Positions 1 to 13,857 of a stretch of DNA of 64,000 nucleotides are shown here, piece after piece. The position numbers and the translations under genes were made by a program. Within the stretch, counting starts at the first letter, position 1. Each line of letters begins with the position of its first letter. The notes under the pieces are model-generated. The model saw only the letters and a program-made list of their open reading frames with translations, had not been told where the DNA came from and ran no database searches. Origin of the DNA: Hofstenia miamia (Eukaryota; Xenacoelomorpha; Acoela); NCBI GenBank assembly GCA_004352715.1, contig SCFE01000035.1, forward strand, positions 1,491,412 through 1,555,411, in the 5' to 3' direction.

Positions 1-1499
1 CACCCAAAGGGTAGGAAATGTGGATTGGTCATCCAAGACAAAAGCAATTGCTTTAAAGCAGTAAGAACTTTTACACTTTTAAATTATGATACTTCACTTA
101 AACGTATTCTTTCTAGGGATAAATTAATAATAAAGACTTTGGCTTCTATGTCTGTGACTTAACCATTTTTCTAATACTGGTACACATTGGTAGCATTTTC
201 TTACTTCACGGAAAACCATAAGGAGAAACTTCTCATTCAAACTTGACTACTTTGAGTGTTTGGATAATCATAATGTGAGTGTAATTTTTCAATGATCCAG
301 GTTGTTAAAAATGAAATCACTCACAACAACTCACATTGTTGAGAAAGTTCTAGTGTATTGTGTAGATGGTGTTGTATTTGGTTTATATATGAAAGAGGTT
401 AAGGAATGAATTATTTTTCAATACATATACATGTAAATGATATATATTTCTTTTATTTTAAAATTATATAAAAAGCATTACAAATCCAAATACTCTTATA
501 GATTTGATTGGTTATTTACAATTTCAATTCAGTACTCCATGATTTTTATGATTAATATAAGATGAAACATCAATAGTGACCATAACAATAGTCAAGTTAA
601 CAAATATCTTAGACATTTAAAATGCAGCTTACTCTACTACATGTAAATAAGAAAATTGGGAGTGCAATAATATAACCGTCTTAGCAGCCTAAACAGCTAG
701 TAGCAATAAGCCAAGAAGCTCACAATTGTCTAAAATGATTATGACCTTGCGATTGCAAAAGGGGCTTATCAGTGCTAGACAAAAGCTGTGGAAGTGGAAC
801 ACGGTATTGTTTTACTACTGCTTGCAGCCAACGAGAAACATTGCTTTGCTGCCTATATTACCCATTTCACTTTTGAATATTTGAATTTGTGTATATTTAT
901 TATGAAATAAAATGTTAAAAATTACTTTAGAATCGCATTGAAATTTACTATGTATGTATTCTTTACCCGGCCTAAATAGAAATCCTGCCTGTGTGCTTGC
1001 TTAATTGCTAGTTAGGCCTTAACTAATCCCGTCATGCAGTGCTGCAAAGGTAAACTTAACTTGCTGGTAAGATGAAATTATTTTGTTTCTAACGTTGCTT
1101 AAAATGATTGACATATTTTGTACAGTACAATTCATACTATATGTAAAGGGAAATCCCTTAACAAAAATATTTTATGAGAAGGGTTGACATTTTCTCAATG
1201 CTGCAACTTCACCCACCCGAACCTCTTCATTAACAAAAGTTCAAAGAAAGCACTTTTAGAAATGATTTTGTGAACATACACCGACTAATATTCACCTAGT
1301 TTGCAGCATATAATGCTTGGGAAATGTGTCAATCCTCAGCTTCATAAAAAGTGGAAAATCATTGTTTCCTCATAAATCTATGTAGGGTCAATTTTGTATT
1401 ATAATTCCAGAATACTTTTTTAGCTCCGAAAAAACTAGTGATTCAAAATCTTTTAACGTAGATTTATAATATAATATGAATAACTTCATTAATAATTAC
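1..1499. other. Non-coding, AT-rich; intron or flank of the MFS gene
   Basis: No exon, RNA gene or repeat structure could be supported here. Since the MFS exon to the right ends in a splice donor facing this stretch, it should be intron of that gene, with further exons outside the window or not recognised. Confidence 0.4.
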
Positions 1500-1780
1500 C
1501 CAAATATTGCAATCGATGATGCCGAGCAGATAGCACCTATACTGAACACCCATTGAATGTGGGACTGAAATTTCAGATTTGCTAAGGCAATTGATCCAAC
1601 AAATTGTCCTAGTGGAAACATTGCCAATGTAATTCCAATTGAAAACTCTCCTGCTCCATGATGAGTCTTAGCTCTTAGGGGATATACTGGACCAATGATA
1701 GATTCATTGACTCCTTCAAGAAACATGAGGACAAAGCAGCTGAATATGAAGAAAAATTCAATCGCTTTCTTCTGAATCAT
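1500..1780 (-). CDS. Exon of an MFS transporter, SLC18B1-like
   Basis: A single exon encoding about 93 residues that read like the first transmembrane helices of a major facilitator superfamily carrier. The stretch ESIIGPVYPLRAK followed about 20 residues on by GQFVGSIAL, and ending in SIAIFG, matches the order seen in SLC18B1-type vesicular polyamine transporters (SILGPFFPKEA and ILFG in the human protein, from memory). Two hydrophobic segments are visible (about residues 8-28 and 44-64). The exon is bounded by an acceptor (pyrimidine-rich stretch then TCTTAG just above 1780) and a donor GTAATT from 1499 down, so it is probably internal even though it opens with ATG. No other exon of the gene was found. 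The family is confident; SLC18B1 rather than another drug:H+ antiporter-like member is an inference from a short match. Confidence 0.6.
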
Positions 1781-3178
1781 CTAAGACATAAAAAAATTTC
1801 AAAACCATTTTCTACCTTTTCTAAGTAAAAAAATATTTCTTGCAGAGTCACCAGTGCTATTATTACAACAAGCATTTCTTATTTAACTGAAAATTTACTA
1901 AAGACAAAAATCCTTACCATCAGTATATGTTATTGTATAAATTTAGAACGGTCCCTGTCTAATCATTAGAGAATTCACGCAGTCAATGACTTAATACTGT
2001 ATTCAATTTTCAATATAATTGTTACAATACTAACTAAAAAAATTACATAAAAACCAACTTTAGCATTAAATTTAAGCATTACAACACTTAAATTCAAGTT
2101 ATGCAAGCCAACTACTTTTATTGATTTTAGGATTGTAATGAAGTTACAGAAGTGGAAATAGTGGTGCTACAAATAGTGTTGATATGAAGTTTTCAGAAAA
2201 ATGGTGATTGCACATAACTCATTCATTTCTCTGACTTTAAGTTTAAACTGAACACAGAATCGTCAAATTTTGATGTCGAATATACGTTTCACCAATCATT
2301 ATGCTTGATGCATTATTCACGACGGCCAATCGTCTTACCATGAGATGCAAGCCTGAAAATGGGTCAACTTTTCTTGATCCTACCCGACCATACCCAAATT
2401 ATTTCATTCCCCACTCCATTCTGACCAAATACATTCTGACCCGATTCGTCTCGATCCTTGTAATATAATAAAACAATTTTTGTATCAAATTTAGTATAAC
2501 TGAAATGACGTTAACGTAAAATCTGATCATTTAAACTATATGCTTTCAATTCTACTTAAGAAATATTCTGAATCTTGGGCCATGGCTCGATGCTCAGAGA
2601 AGGTTCGTCAACCCAACTTCTCTAATTGCTGACTAATTATCGGCCTAACCATATCAAGCTAATTGTTCACAAAATCGACCCGTTTCCAGACCTGGTGAGA
2701 TGATTCATTTCAATGGTATATGAGGGTTTCAATCAACCTCTGCTTGTAACCTAGACGTGGGTTTGGCTGTAGTTGGAAATTTCAGAACTAATGGCGTATT
2801 GTATATTTCCAAGCTCTGATGAGAGAAAAACATCCGTTCAAGCATCTTCCACCTGATCTATGCTCACGATTCCCCAAACCAATTTGGGGCCTGACACTTT
2901 TGAATGCGAATGGCTACTCAATTTGATTTTTAGAAGCTGCTGTGTCAATTTACATAGCATTAACTGAATCTTCTAGTTTTCATTCTTGCAATGCATCAAT
3001 TTCAACATCAAAATCTTGTTAGCGTGTAGAAAAGTAGTGTCTAGATGAATTCTTGATTTTGTTAAACATAAAATAACTCTCTTGAAATGACAGTAAAAAT
3101 GGAATACTTCGTGTCAGTAATCTTAAGTTAGAGGTTCTACACGCATTTTGAATCAGGAAAGTATTGTAATGAATCGAT
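1781..3178. other. Non-coding stretch
   Basis: Intron or flank upstream of the MFS exon. Around 2310-2470 there is a C-rich patch with repeated GACC/CCCGA motifs that looks like an old repeat. Nothing else can be supported. Confidence 0.3.
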
Positions 3179-3725
3179 ATACCATATTATCGCGCCTTTA
3201 AGCACATATGCTTACAAGCGAAAAAAAAGCTTTATCTCACTATGCTACAGATATGAATTTTGTTCACTTATAAGTATGATTTTTTCTTCTCTCTAATATT
3301 TCTTTTTTTGTCACTAATTACGGTGTGAAGTACCATGGAATAAAGTAGGCACCATAAACCATAATGTTGAGGTATTTGATTAAATAATAATAGGTTTAAA
3401 CATGGCTTCTAGATAATTACAAACAATGAATTTTTTCTTGAAAGATAAACGATTTTATTAAATGAAATGAATATATCTAAGATACACAGGAATTAATAGC
3501 GCTACTTTTAGGTTATGCATACTACCCTAATGGCTAATAGGCCTATACACGGAGAGCTGTGCATACATGTACTCGAGCAATTGTGATGAATGTAGTTGAA
3601 AACAAAAAAATCCGGTAATTTCCCATTGATTCATTTTTTGCCGCTCTAAGCACATGTGCTTACATCCGGATGTAAGCCCACCTTCCCTTATAAGCACATG
3701 TGCTTAAAGGCGAGGTAGTACGGTA
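3179..3725. mobile_element. MITE-like element with palindromic ends
   Basis: The left end (3179-3215) and right end (3688-3725) are inverted copies of each other over roughly 35 bases, both containing CGCCTTTAAGCACAT. A TA at each outer edge is compatible with a TA target duplication. The palindrome TAAGCACATGTGCTTA occurs twice in the right half (around 3647 and 3692) and in a one-base variant near the left end. No coding sequence inside. A non-autonomous DNA transposon is the simplest reading; the superfamily cannot be assigned. Confidence 0.6.
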
Positions 3726-3858
3726 GAAAAAAACTGACTTGCACAACAACGCAAGCAAGTCGACTCAAATGTAGTGAATGCCATATAAGTTATAAAGAGC
3801 TCAAATAAAATTCCGTTTACAATGTTGCAATTCTTCACGCATTTCTTAGCTCTTGCAC

Positions 3859-3898
<40 letters not shown>

Positions 3899-6683
3899 TN
3901 TTGCAATGATTCTAAGAAATAGCAAGTGGTTTTTCTAGGAAAAGTGACTCAATTCTAATTTTAATAATTAGCCAATGGTATTTATAAGAAAATTGTTACA
4001 CAGTAATTCAGTTTGCAATACTGTAGTGCATTCACTTGTATAATCGGTCATTTATAGGTTATTTATTTCAGGGACTCTGCAAAAATGGAAACTCAGTTGA
4101 GCAACGCCTAGACATACAATGTAATATCCAATTTTTCAAAGCATGGTTAATGATACAAAATTAAAATTAATCTACTGTAAATGCACAGGCGCACACTAAT
4201 GAGGGAGAGAGGGCGGCAAAAGATCAGTCATAAGTATTAAGCAATGACTGTCAAAACGCTAACATAATTAGTCGATTGGTTAGTCAGTAATAATACCAGG
4301 ATGCTAGCCGACATTCAGCAAGATAACAAATCTTATAGTGCACATTGACTCTTTGATCACTCTGTCGAACTTAGCGATCTTCCTTGGTTAGGGATATTGA
4401 TTACCAATGTTGAAAAAGGATTTCAAATTATTTGAAAGAACCTTGGATGAAAAAATGCTTGTCGCGATAATAGAGGCGTGTGCCACACGTATTAACGTTA
4501 TATGGCGGTTGATGTGCCAAGATGGTTGACGCCTGAGGCTCAGTCGGTTAGATTAAAAACAAAATTTAAATTTTTATATTTGATATTAAATTTGGGAAAT
4601 TGGTGGCGGGTAGTTGAAATTTACGATAACTTAGTATCAATATGGTCCACTTGAAAATATTTCTGTTGGCTCTGCAGATGCACTCTAGATTTAGCAACAC
4701 TTGGAGTGTGTTGGTTGCACATTATTTTTAGATTCCGATTTACATATGTTAACAAAATCGGAAACAGCGGGCAAGAAAGCCTATCGGTATCAAAATATGC
4801 ATGGAAAACATTAAATTCAATATTAATTAATCGGTCGGACTAAATTGTTGTGAACAAGCTGCAATATAAACTGATAGGTAGTTTCCTGAAAATTATTTCA
4901 AAAATGTAAGATTTCAATGGTAGCCAGAAACAGAAACAGCTGAAGGAACGCATGTTGCGGATGATCGCCAAAGGGTTTTCAAAGCTTCGTGTGCTTACTG
5001 GACTCGAGATTTCGTTATCCTTCCAGATCAATGCTTTTAAAGAACATCAGTGCTTTATCAATGTGAAGAAAATAAGTTAAAAGAGATTTTGCAAAATTCA
5101 AAGTTTAATAATTTGGCCTTAATAAGTAATATTTGGGCTTGATGCAATCAGAATGCTTTACATTAATATCTAAGGTGATTTTCCTTCTGAAGAATGAAAA
5201 TGCTAATAATATCCTTGATACATTCCATTTTCCAGAAAAAACAAGACAATGAGGACATACTTTCTAAATTTGACACGGATCTAGAAATACTCAGCAAACA
5301 GCTTTATGTCATTACTAACAATGGCAGTCATTATGTAGAACTACTCCGACTTTCCGCTTGGTACTAGTTGTTGTAAACAGATACAGAAGTGACAATAGAT
5401 CGGGTGCTCCCTGGTTCGCTTCATAATTTTTGTAGATAATGGTGGGTTCTCTTAAGTCGTACCTACAATTTTTACTTGTGGGCTTGGTTGGGTCGTGCTT
5501 ATAGTCTGTGTTTGTCGATTGGATTGCCTTTAAAAATATAGTTAGTGGCAATTTTCTTAGGTCTTTGCTTTCCTCATTTTATGTTTATGTTATACATTAC
5601 TGTTGCCAATTTCCACTGTCAAATGTAATTCAATATAAATTTTTACATAGTATTATGCAACAATCTGTTTCTTTTCTGGGAAAAGTTATATCTATCTTTC
5701 CAAAAATAGCTAGTGATTGCTATGAAGAGACAAGTTCTTATCATCCAATGTTCCTCCCCGATATATGAAAGGAACTCCATTTTTCTATCATTTGTGCTCA
5801 TTATCACTTAGCGAAGAAGATAATTTGATTCTAAAATTTTTGAGGAGCATTTGATTTAACAGTTGGTTGTCGTTGTTTGGTCTGAATTTGCACCCCACAG
5901 GGATTTATGCTTTTATAAAAGGAGTGGAGTTTATGTTATTGTGGTGAAACTTCATGACTTTTTATATTAGTCGAAAATATAAATAATATATATATACATA
6001 TACATAATAATATATACATATATATATATATATAATCATTTTTGAATACATTTATTTTAGGCTATTAAGTATTCATATAATTCGACAGCTTGGGGGTGAA
6101 TTTTGCACGACAAGCTTTACAATAGTAACACTGAAGATTTTATGTGCATCCAGAGACTAGAATAATATCTAGTAGTCTCTGGCGCATCTGACATCAATTT
6201 TCTATATTATGGTGTTGACTTGTTAAAACAACATTTCTGTGGTATTTCTTGTGAATGTATTCACTAATTTGCACAATTGGGTAGCTTTAGATGCAATGAT
6301 TGATGCATGCGAATGAATTCTTATCACGTGATTGCCTAATGAATTTCTAATATGTCATATACTCCACTTTCTTATGGAATCCTGAATATCATGAAGATTC
6401 ATATTATGTATTACTGCGTTCAGTAAGTAATGAGAATGTGATTCCAAACAAAACAAATCAATGTGATAGGTTAATCATAACAGTAATTTCTGATTGGTTG
6501 TCATGTTACACATATGCATGATGCATATATATTGTTCGTGTTGTTAGCTGTAATCACTTTTTTCTTTATCCATACATTAGTAGCGGCGATTTGTCTACTG
6601 CAACGCGAAAATGAAACAATCGAAAGAATCATTCAAGATGTATGTGTCATTCAGGTCGACGAACCTCTCTTTGTAATGAAATT
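3726..6683. other. Non-coding stretch with (AT)n tracts and a single-N join
   Basis: Holds an (AT)n microsatellite at about 3862-3895 followed by one N at 3900 (assembly join), and a second AT-rich microsatellite at about 5985-6035. Short open frames here (for example 5508-5768) show no recognisable motif and are not called. Confidence 0.35.
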
Positions 6684-6845
6684 CGGACAGGTAGACCGGT
6701 TACAGTTTGAACTACTGACAATATTCTTATGGTCAAGCAACTTATTGAAGAAGATAATACCCTATCAGTCGGTGATTTAGCAGATTTCACTTCGTTCAGT
6801 ATCGGCACAATTCACGCCATTCACCGGGACGATCATAAATTGAGT
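6684..6845 (+). pseudogene. Mariner-family transposase remnant (helix-turn-helix part)
   Basis: Translated from 6684 the stretch begins RTGRPVTV, meets a TGA stop, then reads about 45 residues with LMVKQLIEEDNTLSVGDLA and FSIGTIHAIH. This is the order found in the N-terminal DNA-binding region of mariner/SETMAR-type transposases: a GRP AT-hook-like motif, then a second helix-turn-helix. No DDE catalytic part follows in a readable frame. It is a broken fragment on the plus strand; terminal repeats were not located. Confidence 0.6.
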
Positions 6846-9461
6846 ATGGGGTCAATACAATCAGGTTAAGTAAGCAATGGGAACAGATTACTGACATTGT
6901 TAGCGTAATGGGACAATTTTATGAAGCAACAAATGCCTCGTCAGAATCTAAGTATCCCACATTTTCTTGATCTGTTAGAAATAAACTTCTGTTGGATGAA
7001 CTGATTCATTATTGATTTTGTTAAATCTCTTTGACGGAAGTCTTTGTGTCTGATATCACAAAAACAGGCCTTAAGCAAGAAATGACAATTTGGCAAAAAA
7101 ATTATCAATGCCTTAAATAAAGAGCAGAGAAAGACTGGAGTAATCAGCCGATGCATGCGTTGCATGACAAACCAAAAGTTGAAAATGTAACTGGAGCACG
7201 AGTTTAACAAATGATGACCTCATTACACTTAGTTCATCTTACAAGTGAACTTGCTCAACTGTTGGCAACACTGTAACTACATGCTAGACAATTGTTTCCA
7301 CAAAAAAATTTTTAAACCTCTACAAAAATGCTGTTGCTATTTTTGAAGAATATCTACAGAAAATAATTTCCTTGGAAAAGGTGCGGCCAATAATGATGTT
7401 TTTTTATTTTTAATGTCAAACAAAATTTGATGCCTCTCAAAGATTTGTCAGTTAAATAGTTCCATGCGTTTATTAAAGATATTTTTTGTGGTTACATGTA
7501 CATAATAGATATCAGGTGATTTTGAACATACTTCCTAAAAAGAAAATATAATCACAGTTCATATATCCATTGTATTACAGAACAGCATTTTGAAAGCAAT
7601 ATGGATAAAACCCACGAGGCGCCTTGACGCAGAGAATTGTCCTTATTATATTATTGAAAATAAAGTAAGTTAAGTAAAAATCACAGACAAGTAACATATA
7701 GTATATGGCTGCTAGAAAGCATGAATTTCGTCCTTATAAATTAGAGAAAGTTATTTTATTCTATACATGCATGTTGACTTTCAAATAACGAGAATTATCA
7801 TGATACAGGTATCGGGTATTCAAGGTTTGGAAATATTTATATATTTGAACAAGGCAGTTATATTCTGGAAAAAAGTTTTTCTTTATACCCTACTGAAATG
7901 TAGACATTTGCATATATAATTTTTACAAATAAGTAGAATTTTCAAATTAATATTAGCCGATTTTTCACCATAGATTAAAATAAATATATTTCGACTGCAA
8001 AACAGATTATAAATCAAATGTCTTTATTTTCACATTTTTATATTAAAGTTTAGGCTGACGAAGTGGCTACGCTCGACCACCCATGGAGTTCTATCGACAT
8101 TTTTTTCATATAAATGATTGTAGTTTCAAAGACTTTAAATGCTTTCAAGTTTATTTTTTTCCATTTCAACAAACGCTACACTCCAATTCATATTTATGCA
8201 GTAAATTATTCCAACTACAACGTCTTTCAAACTATTTAATCGAAACTAATTTTTCTACGAACTCTGTTAACCGACAAATTAAATGCATCATTAATTTTCA
8301 TGTCGAATGGCTACTTGAATTTGTTCAATGGAGGACTTTCACCCAAAGATAGAAACTGTCGGTATGCTACTACAGCTGAATAATAGAAACGTCCCTATAG
8401 AAGGCCACCAGCTTTAAAAATGAGGAATTTTCAAGGTATTCAGTATCTAACTTAACATTTTGTTACGCCAGAGGACATAATTGAAAACTTCACACGAATT
8501 TTTCATACATTATAAATCATTAAATGTGAACAGATGATAGAAAAAGAATTCTATGAGAAACTTCAATTAGGTTCTCTGACGTCGTAGTAAAATTCAGGTT
8601 TGATGTTGAATATCTTGAAGAAAAATTAATATCTAAACCCTGTTTGCTTACAATGAGAGATTTTCTATTGATTATTCAGCTATATAGTGGCATTCTGACA
8701 ATTTTGTGGGAAAGTTCGCATTTCCCATAACTCCGGTTGATGAAGTTAAAATATTTCAACTTCAAAATATGCAAGCATTGCTTAAAGTTCAAAAATCTTG
8801 TTCCTTCTCCAATCAAAATATGATTGATGTTGGGAAGTCGTTCCAACTATCGATTTTTCATCTAATGATATTTTGACATCTGTCAAAAGATCGATGGTGT
8901 GTTTGATATCTACAACTCCAATTTTTCTAATAAAAATCAGATGACGACAAATCGCCAATATAAACAAACATATTTTCATTTTTGAATAAAATCTGCTTAT
9001 AAAAGTCGATAAGGGGAACCACCTTTAAAGTTTCATTCGACGCTTGTAATAATTCACGCCAGTTCACATTCTTGGTTTGCAAATAAGCATATGATTTATT
9101 CTGATTAATGTTTAAATTGTATAGAAGAAAGAAAATTTCGTAAATACACTGATTTAAGTATCATTGTTATTATTAATAACAAACGTTCACTAAACACTCT
9201 TATCAATGAAAAATAAACGAAAAGAAAATTAATGGCATTTCTAAGTGCGTGAGGCTTTACTTAAAGCAAATCCATGGACGCCTAAGTGTCCATTGCAGAT
9301 CAACGAAAACGAATTAATTGTTTCTTCAACTGTTAAGATTATCAATAAACCATTCTTCAATTATGGGTTTAAAGTTGAACTGAAGAATTAAGAGGATGGG
9401 GTCAGTTGGTCCACTTTCAATTCGGTGCCCCCCTATTATCACCAAGACGAGATTTAACAAT
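6846..9461. other. Non-coding stretch
   Basis: AT-rich sequence without supportable genes. Open frames near 6941-7210 and 8083-8352 lack any recognisable motif. The first 350 bases may be further decayed transposon sequence linked to the mariner remnant. Confidence 0.3.
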
Positions 9462-9760
9462 CAGACTTGTCAACGAGCAGTAATTTCTAGGCTCGGCTCG
9501 TTTAAATTTTGAGTAAGTTCGGCTCGGCTCGCCACTGAAAATCTTTCAATGAGGCTCGTTTCCGCTTGGTATTCTCTTAAAAAATATTGTGCTCATAGAA
9601 TACGATTATAAAATTAAGGAATATTGAATGAAAAAAAAAGAAAAATCTGCATAATAAAATTAACAAGCAGCACTATAAATTTGGTTTGCTTAAAAAAAGC
9701 TCGTTTTGGGCTCGTTGTATATCCAATACTCTGCTCAAGCTCGGCTCGTTGACAAGTCTG
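9462..9760. mobile_element. hAT-type MITE, 299 bp
   Basis: The ends are inverted repeats: CAGACTTGTCAACGAGC at 9462 and its reverse complement ending at 9760. They are flanked by an identical 8-bp target duplication TTAACAAT (9454-9461 and 9761-9768). CAG...CTG termini with an 8-bp duplication are the hallmark of hAT transposons. Inside, the motif GGCTCG recurs several times in both orientations (for example 9494-9500, 9516-9525, 9741-9748). No coding capacity. Confidence 0.88.
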
Positions 9761-9768
9761 TTAACAAT

Positions 9769-10512
9769 CACTTAGACCCTTTGCAAGGATGAATCTACCG
9801 GTTTTTCATGTTTAATATTTTACATCAATTCAAAGTACAAACCATTATTTTGAGAAAAAAACCGCTTTCTAAGAGATTTCAGCTTTTCATGATGTTATTT
9901 TGAATTGAAGTAATACCAAACGCATTTAGTCATTTAGTTCATTGTAGATCGTGGTCCCCTTTAAAGAGATTAGCTTTGAGAATGATCTTTCACTTTTACA
10001 TAACATAACTGGCAATGTAAGAGATGCAAAAATTTCAATAACTTGAATTTCAAAACTATTTTAGAAGTAGAAAATAAATAGGACGTTCACAAAGTTTGGT
10101 AGCGCATTTAAATATATTTGTAGTTGATTCTTAAGCTGCATAAAATCTTAGAATAAAACCACTATAAAACCATTACTTTTACTATGAAAAGAATGGAATA
10201 TGAACAGAATTGAGAAAAATAAAGAAATTATTAATTTTAATGCACATGTAAGTAAGAAAAACAATGAGGCTGGAATACATATATATATATATATACATAT
10301 GCAGGATATATGTAAACTGTGTTGCATGCACATTGTCCGTAGTGTGCAGAAAGGTAAATTTTACCATGGTTATCATAATAATGGTAAGTTAATATATTTA
10401 AAATATTTGTAAAATTATGTGATTTGCGCTGACTTAACTGAAATCGGAACTGCGAAATGAGGGAACAGACTAAAATTAATAATTTTTTTCAGAATATACT
10501 ACTACAAATTTA
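9769..10512. other. Non-coding stretch
   Basis: AT-rich; contains a short (AT)n tract at about 10277-10300. Overlapping short open frames around 10148-10412 are by-products of that tract. Confidence 0.3.
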
Positions 10513-10682
10513 GGTGTACCGAAGGAACTGTATTGGCCCCCATTCTATTTGCATGATACGTAAATGATATGTAAAAATCCTTGGAAAACGGAACTACTTA
10601 TCAAAAAGCAGATGATACTTGCATATTACGAATGATTACAAATGATATTAAAAATCTCGTAAAGTATTTCTATTGTAATAAG
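10513..10682 (+). pseudogene. LINE reverse transcriptase remnant
   Basis: With one frame change near the start, the plus strand reads GVPK, then TVLAPILFA, YVNDM, ENGTTYQKADDT and CILRM. This is the conserved run of a non-LTR reverse transcriptase: the GVPQG(S/T)VLGP motif, then the FADDT catalytic box some 30 residues on. TGA and TAA stops interrupt it. Jockey/CR1-like elements have this arrangement. Neither end of the element was found, so only this core of about 55 codons is supportable. Confidence 0.6.
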
Positions 10683-13600
10683 AGTCAACGCAATATATTT
10701 GCTAAAATGTACATGCATAATATATGAAAATAATAAATTTGTGTGTGTCTGTAATGATGCAATGTTTAAAGTACATGCCTAAATTCTTTATTCATATTTT
10801 GATGTGAAAATGTGGTTTTTCCGCCATTTTGACTAAAAACTAGAACTGCTTGGTTTATCCTGTCCTACTTCACAGTTAATCACTCTACTCTGTATTATTT
10901 CTAATTTTACTGGTCTTCTAAAGTCTTTTCAATGTAGGTCAGACGACAAAATCAAAGTTCACGTCTTTCATGAAATATTTTTTTGCTGACGAATGGCATA
11001 AAATTTGTACTAAATCGAGATATCCTCTAAAGCTACACTCGATATTTCGTGAATCAGAGCCGGGCCTGAATTTTTTAATATTATTGTTTGCAGATTTCGG
11101 GTTTGCTGAGCCATGGCCAAAATATATGGGGAGAGCGGCAACGACCATGACCAAGTCTCATTTACAACTCTGCTACCCAGGCTTCCACTAAATATAGGAA
11201 ATATCCGGAAACTTGCACGGACGCACAGTAATTGTTCTAGGTATATTTGTGCAATTGAAATATTAGATGTGTACGTTGACTTGTTCATTATGCTTTTTCT
11301 TTGTTCATATCAATATATTTATTCAGCATTAACTTGAATGTAAAACTAGTCGAGAAAAGGCATGCTATTTCAATAAGAATAAAACATACTTTTGGTCTAT
11401 GCTAGTTAACTTACACGGCTAACATAAAAATGGTCTATTATAATAAATTCATACCTTTTGAAACAACGTAAAGTTGCTAGGCCAAAGTAATTGTGTTTTT
11501 TCAAAGGTTCTGTAAACTTATTTCTCAAGTTTTTCTTATTTGCTCAGCTAGATTTTCAATCAAGATTAAATGACAAGTAAGTGATACTATGATTATCCAG
11601 TTAGTTTCTTCATTCATAGATAAATATATTTATTTAATCTGCTGTACTACAAACAATGTGCTAGTAAACTTTAATGTTTCGTTCTCTCAAAATTTCATAG
11701 ACGTAGGAGTAACGATCACCACAATTTATCACTTTTGGTTACTCTGACTTATGGAATTTACGGTTCATGAACTGGTTTTTGATCCATAATACGTTGTCTG
11801 CAATTTAAAATATGTCTGCATTAATTTTTGTTGTTTTACGCATTAAGCGATATATTTTGTATATATTAATTTTTTTCACCCCACTTAGTTTTTTCATTTT
11901 TCTTTTTAAGGAGAAGAAGCGTTTTACCAGGTTCACAACATTGCATGCCATAGATAAGACCGGGTCACGAGCAAGCTGAGTCACCATGTCAAGCTTCAAT
12001 TCCGAATGAACTGATTAAACTAGGTCAAACTAGCTCTCCAGCTCAAGCACAGAATCAATTTTCATCCAAATTTAAAGCAATAAAAAAGTATATGTTGGTA
12101 TCGGAACCCAAAAAAAATTCATAGAAATCACGATTAAAACAGTAATGCTCTTGCTGCCAAATAACAGAGGCTAGCAGGTTTGGGCCCAATACGGGTTCAT
12201 CCAAATTGATGCAATTGAAAAACCATAGTTTTGATCTACATAAATATATAATCACATCTGGTATAGGTCATGGACAGGCTGAGCAGTCAACCGAAAATGT
12301 TTTTTCCTAAGGTATTGCTTTTGCTTCTATGCAACTGAAATAGAGGTCGACGGTAAGCCGAACCTTGATACGAGCCGCGGTTTTTGGTGCATACCGAAAC
12401 CGAACCTGGTTTACACGGGTTTTATTGACTTTATGTGTAGCACGTAGCTTTCTCTATCATTCATTTCACTATGTGTAAATCACCACAGCTAGCGTTAACC
12501 ATTGCGCAATAATTGTAGCTTGTAGCCGCATGCCGCACATGGGCACACAGTGCTTGTTTGCCCATTTTGCATGTACACCAGCTATCAATCAAACTCACTT
12601 TACGACGATTTTTCATGCATTTCAGTTAAGCATGCCTAACGAACTGTAAACTGAACCGTGATCCGATACCGCCATTTTTTGCTCCACGCCGAACTGAACC
12701 GACCCGAACCTATGCTGAATTTCATAAATCATTGATTTCTAAAGTGAAAACTTCAAAAAAACTTTCCTGAAAGAGTTTCACAATTTTTCGGATTTTCCTA
12801 TAGCAAAATCTATCGCGGTACCAATACTGCTCCCACAACTTAGAGGTTAACCCTAATCCAAAAACTAGTCTTAATCTATAGCTATAACTACTACACAGGG
12901 TAAGCAATGCTGGTTGAAAATGGTCAAATTGTGACACCTATAATATTATGATTTGCAGGGTATTTCATGAACTTCGACTGTTTATATGGGCCTTAGCATT
13001 TTATTTTCCAAGCAATATTTAGATGACCTAAAAGGATTAACATGTATTAATAAAGTTTGGCTTTGATTTACAGGCTAACTCTAAGCTACTGAAATGGATT
13101 ATAACAATGTATTACGTAATAACACGACGCAGGATTTCAAAATTAAATTTTTAACCCTAGTGGAAGATTTGTTTCCTGAAAAAGTGGAGATTTGGACCAA
13201 AGCAGAGGTTCCAAGTTCTCACCTGTAATGGAGTAATAGCTAAATTTGCTATGATAAAACGGGGAGTTGACTGTCTTGCATAACTAATATAGGTCAAACC
13301 TACTTCTAAACCATTCTTAAACTTAATGTGATTTGATATTGTATCAGATGATTATGCGTCAATATTAGGCATTGGATATCTATAACACTAACAGGTTGTG
13401 AACTAAGGTTTTGTTGTTGACCAAAGCAGGCTGAATTCAAGTGACGAAGTGAGGTAAACATGTTAACTCATTTATTGAATTTCAATATGGGTTAATGTAC
13501 TTTCAGCCTGCATTGGTCAATAACAAAAGTTCTGTTCACATCCTTTTAGTGTTATTGAAAGACATGATTAAGTCTCTGTTTGTGCAAATATTGATGAACT

Positions 13601-13857
13601 GGTTGTTAAATATGGTCTTTTTCTTAAAATTTTTGTCATGCATTATTGAACTTTCTACTTTTTAATTATTTTTTTTGGCGCTATTGCAAAATAACTCTCT
13701 CGGGTAAGGTTACAGGGACAAATACATAATGACTAATTAATCAAATTTTACAAGTTCTAGCATTATTCATCAACAGAGTCATTTGAATGTAAATAATTAC
13801 TACAATCCAGGGCAAACAGGCAGAACCTCTAATATCTTCATTACAGTTTGTAACATA
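10683..13857. other. Non-coding stretch
   Basis: No supportable gene. Around 12340-12420 and 12640-12720 there are two CG-richer patches with CCGAACC motifs in a region otherwise poor in C and G, possibly ends of an old repeat. Overlapping open frames at 10939-11337 on both strands show no recognisable domain. Confidence 0.3.

Noticed and set aside
11010-11337. Overlapping ORFs on both strands near 11.1 kb
   Set aside because: No motif on either strand and no splice evidence; likely chance openness in a slightly GC-richer patch.
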